A stretch of DNA of 64,000 nt from Diploptera punctata (Eukaryota; Arthropoda; Insecta; Blattodea; Blaberidae). The DNA lies in NCBI GenBank assembly GCA_030220185.1, contig JASPKZ010003434.1, forward strand, positions 682,001 to 746,000, written 5' to 3'. The position numbers and the translations under genes were made by a program. A model generated the notes under the pieces. The model saw only the letters and a program-made list of their open reading frames with translations. It was not told where the DNA came from and did no database searches. Positions 56,374 to 64,000 of this stretch are shown piece after piece; the stretch's first letter is position 1; each line of letters begins with the position of its first letter.

Positions 56374-57700
56374 CACTAAGAAATTGAGACTGGAAGTAAA
56401 TATCAATAAAACTAAGTATATGGTCACACGTAGAAATACATTATATAATAGAAGTGGATAGCTAATGACAAATGAGGGAAATTTTGAGGAAGTGACTGAA
56501 TTCAAATATCAGTGATTCAGAAATATAGCTTATACGTTTGATCGCATTTTGTGACGAAAATAGTATTATTAAAGGAAATATGATGTTATCGTTGGAAAGG
56601 GAATCCTTCAAATTACACCAATAGAACAAAACAAATCACTGCTCACGTGCAGCTTGGCGGGTTGATTTTTGTGGGCTAGCGTCGAACGCCTCCACAATTC
56701 TCTTCGTTGTTTCTGCATCCGTGCTAATGCGAGGTCTTCCAGGAGGTTTGATTTTCTGATTCCTTCCCGTTTCCAGCAGTCATTTTCTCAATTTCCCCAC
56801 AGTCGACGGCTGCAATGCTACGTTAAACTCACGTCTTGCCCGTCTCGCGGCCTCACGACCATTAGCATACGTTATTGCCCATGCAGCAATTGTAACTTGC
56901 TGTTGCACATTCAACGCCATTTTGATTAATGACGTAAGATCTACACTGTTTTGTTTTATTCCATTGTTGTAATTTGAATAATTGCCTTTCCATCGGTAAT
57001 TTCATATTTCCTTTAATGGTAATATTTTCATCACACAACGCGATCAAACATATAGTAATATTTATGATTCACCCCGTATGAACAATAATCACAAATGGGA
57101 ATGAGATGCACAAAGAAATTAAACATAGGCTCAATTCTGGAAATGCGTGATATTATGCATTACAGAGACTCTTGACGTCCTAACTCCTTTAAAAAAACGT
57201 TAAACTAAAAATATTTAAAACTATTATTCTACCAGTTATATTATACTGTATGGATGCGAAACATGGACTCTTACTTTAAGGGAGGAAAGGAGATTACGAG
57301 TATTTGAGAATAAAGTCCTTTGGAAAATTTTTGGACCAAAGAGAGATGAACAGACAGGTGAACGGAGAAGACTACTTAATAATGAGCTACATGGTATGAT
57401 AGGAAGCCAGATATAATGAGAACAGTTAAGTCTCGTAGACTGCGATGGGCAGGGCATGTGGCACGAATGGGAATGATAGACGTGCATGGAAGCTTCTTGC
57501 AGGAAAACCAGAGGGAAAACGCCCAGTTGGTAGACCAAGAGAATGAGGTGGGAGAATAACATTAGGCCTAACTATGATTTGAGGGAAGTATATTATACAG
57601 GGAATGATTAGAAAACATTAGCTCAGGATAGGGATGTTTGGAGAGCTTATGTATTCGCTATCATGAATCTACGGGATCGATAGTACCAGTGAGTGAGTGA
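56374..57700 (+). mobile_element. LINE-A inserted in LINE-B, with TSD
   Basis: A 13 bp TSD TAGGCACATCAAA lies at 56361-56373 and 57701-57713. The LINE-A sequence runs from the region after the RT core (LEVNINKTKYMVT) to the ETWTLTLREERRL block and the gtgagtgagtga 3' tail. DNA element T2 interrupts it at about 56514-57076. 5' truncated. Confidence 0.9.
56514..57076 (-). mobile_element. TIR element T2 with transposase-like HTH
   Basis: Inverted ends of about 100 bp or more: right end (reversed) acggggtgaatcataaatat, left end tgattcagaaatatagc, slightly eroded. The minus strand at 56640-56920 encodes MALNVQQQVTIAAWAITYAN, GREAARRARREFNVALQPST, then an in-frame stop, then KIKPPGRPRISTDAETTKRI, VEAFDASPQKSTRQAAREQ. 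This is the same helix-turn-helix type as element T1. The catalytic domain is absent. Confidence 0.8.
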
Positions 57701-58667
57701 TAGGCACATCAAAGACCGAAGCTAATTTAATAAATAGAGGTGTAAGACAAGGGTGTACTGTAGTTTATCGCGAACTCTTTTTTTTATATTAATGACATAA
57801 TCCAAAATTGGAAAAGAATTGTTAATATAGGAATAAGAATGAACCATTTAAAAATATTAAACGTTTTAATGTATGCTGATGATGTCGTTATTATTCAGGA
57901 AAATGAAAATACTTTGCAGTATTATTTACATCAATTAAATCAGCTATGCCAAGAATATATTTTTAAAATATCAAAGTAAAAAAAAAAACGAAAATAATTG
58001 AATTTTGGGGAAATGAACATATAAGATAAAAAATGATAACAGACAACAAACCTCTGGAACTAATAACAAATTTTAATTATTTGGGTTGTAATTTTACTAT
58101 AAACACAAAAACTGATACAGACATAAATGAAACTGTCGAAATTTCAAATGACATGCGGAACTACACATAAAACATTGAAGAACAAAACAGAAGGGATGCT
58201 ACATTGATGTTTTATAAAGCATTGGCAGTTCTTTCATTACTTTGTGGGAGTGTAAGTTGGTTAATGACAAAAAAAATACAAAGTAGAATATAAAGCGTAG
58301 AAATGAACTTCCTTTGAAGAACAAAAGGCTGCACAAGATTGGATCGAATGAAGAATGAAGATATAAGAACACGTTAAATATATACCCACTGAATGATAAA
58401 ATCAAAGAATATAGAGATAAATGGTTTAGACATGTAGAAAGAATGAATGTAACAAGATTACCAAAAGCAGCATTCAACTACACCCAAGAAGTTTTAGGCA
58501 TGTAGAAAGACCAGTGAGAAGATGGAAAGGACAACTGTGAGGCGGAACAGGCAATTTGCCTAGTCCATGAAGTGAATAATAATAAGAAGAATATTCTTCC
58601 AATTTCCTCTCACAATTATACCTGAAAATCATTAATGCCTCCAAATTTAATCTTTGGCTAAAAGGTA

Positions 58668-59180
58668 ACCTAACTAACTCACTGGAACCATCGAACCCGT
58701 AGGTTCATGGCCGCACGGACATAAGCTCTCGATACATCCCTATCCAGAGCTAAATATTTCCCAATCATCCCCCTGTATAATCTACTTCCCTCAAATCAGA
58801 GTTAATGTTTTTCTTCCATCTCATTATTGGTCTACCAACTGGGGTTTTGCATCTGGTTTTTCCATAAGAAGCTTCCTTGTCCTTCTTTCCATGTCCCATT
58901 CGTGTACATGTCCTGCCCATAGCTGTCTACGAGACTTACCTGTTCTTATTAGGCCTGCAGCTGGTTTCCTATAAAGACCATGTAGTTCGCTGTTATGTAG
59001 TCTTCTCCATACGCCTATCTGTTCATCTCTCTTTGGTCCAAAAATGTTCCAAAGAGCTATGCTCTCAAATACTCATAATCGTTTCTTCTCCCTTATAGTA
59101 ATAGTCCACGTTTAGCATCCATAGGATATAACTGGGAGAATAACAGTTAGGGTATATATTTTTTCAGTTTAATCTAGGAG
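58668..59180 (-). mobile_element. LINE-A fragment
   Basis: The 3' end is at the left (actcactggaaccatcgaac). On the minus strand the order is the DLREVDYTG region, a KTQLVDQ variant of GKRPVGRP, YGQDMYTNGTW-like, then the FGPKRDEQ and ETWTITIREKKR areas toward 59100. Frame breaks throughout. Confidence 0.8.
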
Positions 59181-59214
59181 ACAAAATGATAAATAAATAA
59201 GTAACGATTTGTTC

Positions 59215-59545
59215 CTGCGCTGTGATTTAGTCGTAACGTCGCTGCCTCAGATACACCGGGCCCGGGTTCAATACTCGATCGGGAAAAGTTTCCTGGGTTA
59301 GGTTTTTCGCGGTTTTCTTCGCCCATCAGACAAATGCCAGAAAAATTTAAGGCCCAAAAGGTCTGCAAACATCATCTGGCCATTACAGACATCTATAAGA
59401 AATTCGAATTGTTTAGTAACAATGTATGAGTGAATGGCGTGTCTTGTCTTAAATGTTCATATAGTCTCGGAGGTGCCCCGGCATTGAGGTGATCAATGAT
59501 ATTGTGAGTCGAGATGAAATACTTCAATTGCCTACATTTATTTTA
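59215..59545 (+). mobile_element. SINE-D copy
   Basis: The head gctgtgatttagtcgtaacg and B box gggttcaatactc are followed by cctgggttaggtttttcgcg, cagacaaatgccag and a tail with gtctcggaggtgccccggca. The distal tail is missing. Confidence 0.75.
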
Positions 59546-59621
59546 ATGATGTATTTATCCCCAAAATATGTAGATTCATGTTATCAACATAAGTGACATT
59601 CACTATTGTATATATAGTAAA

Positions 59622-59885
59622 GGGGGGGCACGCCATAGTGTAGTGGTTAAGGCACTGCGCTACAAGCCGGAAGGTCGAGGGTTCGAGTTCCGGTGGGATC
59701 AGGATTTTTAAACTGACCCAAACATTCTGGCGGCACTATGGCCCTGTGGAAATGAATAAAGGCGGCTGTCACGCAGGGCTGACAATCCGGCTGACATCAA
59801 GTGCCGATTGTCCAGAAAAAGTGGGAGCCTTAACCTTCTACTACCCCAAGGGCCTCCTGAGGCCTGTAGTGGGATCACTTTACTT
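59622..59885 (+). mobile_element. SINE-E, full length, with TSD
   Basis: A 13 bp TSD TATATATAGTAAA lies at 59609-59621 and 59886-59898. The head cgccatagtgtagtggttaa has an A box region, and the B box is gggttcgagttcc. The body is gcggcactatggccctg and the tail is gaggcctgtagtgggatcac. The duplicated target includes the first bases of the Tigger-like element to its right. Confidence 0.94.
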
Positions 59886-59891
59886 TATATA

Positions 59892-61025
59892 TAGTAAAAG
59901 CTCCTTATTCGCGGGGATATGTTCCGCAAATATGTCGCGAATACGAAACCGCGAATATGGAATGGCAAGATGTATGGGTATATAGGGGATACATCCCAAG
60001 GTTCCGAAATAAAATAAAATTATAAAAATAATATCAATAGTAGATTATATACGGTATAAACAATTAAATTGGTATGGGCACGTAAGACGAATGCAAGAAG
60101 AAAGATTACCCAGGAAAACATTGGAATGGTGTCCACCTGGAAGAAGAAGGAGAGGAATACCTCGAAAACTCGTGGATGCAGGAAATAAGAACTGGAATGA
60201 GAGCAAGAGGACTGGAGGTCGTGAATTTGATGGAGAGAGACGAGTGGAGAAGAAAAATAAAACTTTAGGCACAGAAAGATGTGTAAACATTAAAATTCTG
60301 TATATAAATAAATAATCAATTAAAGAGAGATTTTGAACAATTTGTATTAAGTATTACTGTCAGGCTTAGGAAAGGGCTTAAAGAACTTAGTAATTTCTTC
60401 CTGTTTTGCCGTTTTTAAAAGATCTTTCAATTCAGATTGGTATTCAGCTGTGAATTCAGCGATAGAATTCCTTCATTGTCTTCGGATTTCTTGATGAATC
60501 TTATAGTTGATTCATTAATTTATATTTTTACTTTAAGCGGCAACACTATTTTTTTCCATTTCGAAACTAGTTTTCTTTACTTTTACTCTACATTATAGAC
60601 TGGCAACAAAGCAGAAGAGACACGTGTTATTCAATCAAAATTATTGCATCGAATAACAAGTTGAAACAATAAAACAACGATTGTGGTGAGGGCGGCATTT
60701 ATCAATGGACATAGCAGCACGTGAATTACGGCGACGTTTGCTTTTAACAACGAACTTTACGCTTAGTGACAATAAGGCTTGTTTTACCTTGATATTAATT
60801 TGTCCATTTGGTTTGAATCGCTCCTTGTAAAAGCTGCCTTGGCACGTGTCTGCAGTAAGAAAAAGTTGCCGATGGCTAATAAAGGATACTACTCCTTCTA
60901 ATACACCGACTGAATCCGTGAATAAAGAAATATTTAGCCGTGAATACAGGAACCGTGTCGCCATTTATTAATCCGCGAATAATAAAAACGCGAATAAGTG
61001 AACCTCGAATAAGGAGCTTTTACTG
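59892..61025. mobile_element. Tigger/pogo-like element, non-autonomous
   Basis: Inverted ends tAGTAAAAGCTCCTTATTCG (left) and, reversed, CAGTAAAAGCTCCTTATTCG (right), flanked by TA at 59890-59891 and 61026-61027. Subterminal CGCGAATA-type motifs recur at both ends, and the left end reads attcgcggggatatgttccg as in Tigger elements. No transposase was recognised inside. A LINE-F 3' fragment sits at 60006-60318. Confidence 0.85.
60006..60318 (+). mobile_element. LINE-F 3' end inside the Tigger-like element
   Basis: The plus strand encodes LEWCPPGRRRRGIPRKLVD, AGNKNWNESKRTGGREFDGE, then UTR and a tataaataaataa tail. It is homologous to 54690-54960. 5' truncated. It inserted after the DNA element was in place. 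Confidence 0.8.
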
Positions 61026-61277
61026 TACTGTATATAGGCCTACTCATTTTTTTACTACGGGCTTAATTTCCATAATCACGCGTATCACAATTTTCTTATG
61101 ATATCAGTTTTAGGCCCACATTGAATATAGATTGTTGTAGAATGACGCATATTATTGAATTATTCAATTAGTGAATCAAGTTTAGGAGAAATGTGGAAAC
61201 ATTTTAGAGGCCTACACATTTAATTAAAAGGTCAGTTTTTTTAACATCAGTGAATCAGATTCAAATAATATTTTTGA

Positions 61278-62410
61278 TTAATACCTTAAAAAAAACACTC
61301 TCCATTAACCGAAACAATTAAAAACAACTCAACGCATTTCGGCTACTATGTAGCCATTATCAAGACTGAACCCGGTTGAAGATTGAATATTAAACGCCCG
61401 TACAAGAATGCATATACCTTATGAATTATGTCACATAACGTAATAACATAGATAAACCTTCAATCAATATACATTTTTTGCGCGATAGTGTGTTTTGTCG
61501 TACTTACAGCAATGGCGACCATGATTGAAAGTTCAACTTCCTACATTTCGGGGTTGCCAATCTAAATAACTATATTGTAATAAAATAACTATACTGTAAA
61601 ATTACATATTACAAAACGCGTGTGGGAAGTAAAACCACTACTACATACAATGTATACACAAAAAAATATCCAAAAGGTAGTGTTAATATACATTATACGA
61701 AACAAATCACTTAATTTTAAATGAACTGAACTTTATTTGAAACAATATAGAACAATAAATACGTACTTGCCGCCACTTTATCACTAATATTGGTCTTACG
61801 GCCTCCTGTTGTTTCAACTAATAAACATTGCCCACGCTATTAACGTTGGTCAGTTGTTTATAATAAACGCAAATATTTCCAACAAAGATGTTATTATTTT
61901 ACTATTATTTATATTTTGAAAACACCATCGCGCAAAAAATAATGTACAACGCGCGTTTGCGAAGTGTTTTACAGAATCTCGAAATTAAAAACCTCGCTAT
62001 CGCTCAGTTTTAAACATTTTCCTCGATTCTGTAAAACCACTTCCCAACCTCGCATCGTAATATACTATTTACTTATATTAATTAATGAAAAAAAGAGGGC
62101 TGATACCAATAGGGCCTCTGCCTCGTTGTTCATAATATTATCTAGCCTACGTTTTTATATATTTCTGTACTATATTTATAAGTAAAAAGTGTATTGATTG
62201 AAGTTTTATCTAGTTATGTGACGTAAATCATAAGGTTTAAGCCTTATATACTCTTGTACGGGCATTTAATGTTCTATCCTCCACTGGGCTCAGTCTTGAT
62301 AATGGCTACGTAGTAGCCGCAGCGCGTTGATTTGTTTTTAATTGTTTTGGTGAATGGAGTATTTTTTAACTTAATGATGTTTATCACCAAGAAGTTCCAT
62401 AACATTTTTT
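61278..62410. mobile_element. Long foldback element with Penelope-type motifs
   Basis: An exact 14 bp TSD AATAATATTTTTGA lies at 61264-61277 and 62411-62424. Arms of about 190 bp (61285-61477 and 62189-62372) are inverted. Each contains a tcttgataatggctac-gtagccg motif (61338-61372, 62291-62330) resembling the hammerhead-like motifs elsewhere in the window. The centre holds a second palindrome (about 61955-62045). No coding capacity was recognised. Confidence 0.8.
61955..62045. repeat. Inner palindrome of the foldback element
   Basis: gaagtgttttacagaatctcg opposes cgattctgtaaaaccacttc, separated by about 45 bp. It lies between the outer arms. Confidence 0.7.
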
Positions 62411-62509
62411 AATAATATTTTTGAGTTTATATACCTTAAAATATTAAACATTTATTATACAAAGAATTATGTAACAGCTAGTAAAAACATTGTTCTCTGC
62501 TGTGTCTAT

Positions 62510-63020
62510 TGTAAACTCGTCGCCTAGGATACAATGGGTCCGGTTTCGATTCCCTGTTGGGATACGTTTCATGGGTGAGATTTTTTCGAGATTTCTCCTC
62601 GCCTGTAAGACATGTTTCCTGATTGAGATTTTTTAAGGGGTTTTCCTCACCTGTAAAATAAATGTCAGGAAACGTTAATGGTCAAATAGTCCCCAAATAC
62701 TCTGGCCATCATAATCATACTCGAATATGTAACATTTTCCTTGATTATAATTGTTTTTCCTATTATAATATGTTACCCTATTATAATATTATATATGAAA
62801 ATATATAAATTATCCTATTATAAATGCATGGGTGAATAATGTGTCTTGTCTTATATGTTCGTGTTGTCTTAGGAGTGTCCCAGCATTATGCTGATTACTC
62901 AGGTGGTGTCTCTGCATGTCCTTACGCCATTAAAAAAATGTGTACAATATCTAAAGTTAAAAATCCTCTCCCGACAAATCCTGTCTCTCTCTTTATAAGG
63001 CCCGGTGCCGTGTACCAACA
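62510..63020 (+). mobile_element. SINE-D copy, rearranged
   Basis: The head and body are at 62510-62720, with the cctcacctgtaaaataaatg block present twice in degenerate form (62595 and 62645). The distal tail is at 62822-63018 (gtgtcccagcattatgctga, aaaatcctctcccgacaaat). The middle carries an extra AT-rich stretch. Confidence 0.7.
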
Positions 63021-63028
63021 ATGGAGAG

Positions 63029-63029
<1 letters not shown>

Positions 63030-63062
<33 letters not shown>
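63030..63062. repeat. (AAT)n microsatellite
   Basis: Eleven AAT units, followed by the palindromic aaggccataaggcctt at 63088-63103. Confidence 0.95.
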
Positions 63063-63064
<2 letters not shown>

Positions 63065-63227
63065 TTTTATTTATTCTAACAGAGTTAAGGCCATAAGGCC
63101 TTCTCTTCCACTCAACCAGCACAAATACAAATGATTATTTGACAAATATACACAATACTAATTATAAAGAGTTTAAAATATATTAAATGTTGCAATGTAA
63201 ATCTCACGTAAAAACAACATTTTATAC

Positions 63228-63252
63228 GATAATAACAATAATAATACTTTCG

Positions 63253-63291
<39 letters not shown>

Positions 63292-63292
63292 G
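63228..63292. repeat. Imperfect (AAT)n microsatellite
   Basis: AAT run with ACA and TTTCG interruptions. The poly-Tyr frame is an artefact. Confidence 0.95.
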
Positions 63293-64000
63293 TACAAATA
63301 TGATATATTATACGAGAAACACCAGTTAACATACACTGGGTAATGATGAAGTCGAGGTTAGAGCAAATATAAATTTAGATTTATTTTAAAAGATGCCAGT
63401 GTCTAGAAATAAGGAAAAGAGAGAGAAGTATACTCATTTATTAAACATGTTTTAATTATTAATTCTATAATTTATTTTATATTAAAATTAATTTTGACGT
63501 CATTGACGATGAACTGAGTAGAATATATTGTTATTCTATGGAACAGATCTACTTTTTGTTAACGGTGTATAAGACGATGATAGGAAAACACAGCTAGCTT
63601 TTAAAATTGGTTTGGTTAAAACAACAAAAACATTTGCAGTGTTCGCTTAATGAATTTTAAAGGTTCGTTTCCAGCAATGAAAGAAGGAATCTTTTTCCAA
63701 TGGGTCATAGTGTGTGAATAAACAGAAAATAAATAGAGAGAGGAAAGTAAATTGAAGCAATCGCTTTGTTTGCCAGGGATTTTATGTTTTTTAGACCACC
63801 GAGCTGGTTGTTATTCCATTCCTAAAGATTCAGAAAAACAAACATTTTTTAACAAATTTGTGGCATGTTTTGAGTTTTCTCTTTGAGAAGTTGGAAGCGC
63901 TGTCTGACGTAACGATGAGAGCTTCAGTAGTCAGCTGGAATCCCTAGGATGTATTACTTGAAATGAGTGATCAAACCGTTCTGCATTCCTTCTTTTTTTT
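63293..64000. other. Unassigned sequence to window end
   Basis: No gene or element was recognised. Confidence 0.4.

Larger units (their letters stand above)
56310..58605 (+). mobile_element. LINE-B with RT core, hosting a LINE-A insertion
   Basis: The main part is 57714-58605: KTEANLINRGVRQGC, INDIIQNWKRIVNIGIRMNH, ILNVLMYADDVVIIQENENT (RT YADD box), LQYYLHQLNQLCQEYIFKIS. Further on come NYLGCNFTINTKTDTDIN and a degraded C-terminus with RTKGCTRLDRMKNEDI. The left part (about 56310-56360) appears to supply the preceding RT residues. LINE-A is inserted at 56374-57700 between a duplicated TAGGCACATCAAA. The aataataataagaagaata tail marks the 3' end. Confidence 0.8.

Overview
The window is AT-rich eukaryotic DNA dominated by transposable elements. 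I find no intact host protein gene, no true tRNA or rRNA gene, no CRISPR array and no operon-like arrangement. The likely source is an arthropod, most plausibly a cockroach- or termite-like insect. The grounds are many diverged non-LTR (LINE) fragments, at least six tRNA-derived SINE families, Helitron, mariner and Tigger-type DNA transposons, Penelope-like retroelements, and a short nuclear copy of insect-type mitochondrial cox1. The species is an inference; I could not run a search.

Layout. 0-4.6 kb: an inverted repeat (arms 1-648 and 3932-4578) enclosing SINE and LINE pieces. 5-9.4 kb: LINE and SINE fragments plus one hammerhead-like motif. 9.5-10.5 kb: a diverged minisatellite interrupted by a hairpin element. 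11.4-13.9 kb: two copies of a DNA element with a subterminal hairpin. 13.97-16.5 kb: a broken Penelope-like element on the minus strand (reverse transcriptase, GIY-YIG endonuclease and a terminal hammerhead-like motif) hit by three SINEs. 17.2-22.3 kb: LINE tails, a SINE and a terminal-inverted-repeat element with a transposase-like helix-turn-helix. 23.3-24.6 kb: a Helitron carrying a retrotransposon gag fragment. 25-27 kb: microsatellites. 27.5 kb: a second hairpin element. 28-32 kb: nested LINEs and SINEs. 32-50 kb: four copies of a roughly 540 bp element that keeps an open C-terminal coding tail, plus SINEs, LINEs and a mariner remnant. 51-59 kb: more LINE-A and LINE-B copies, including a three-level nest. 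59.6-62.4 kb: a SINE abutting a Tigger-like element, then a long foldback element. 62.5-64 kb: SINE and microsatellite sequence.

Nothing here works as a pathway. The value lies in insertion structure: many elements have target-site duplications (TSDs) that can be read by eye, which fixes their boundaries and relative ages. Family labels (SINE-A to F, LINE-A and so on) are local names used only in this annotation. TSDs and motifs were read directly from the sequence; family assignments rest on remembered protein and terminal motifs and need database confirmation.
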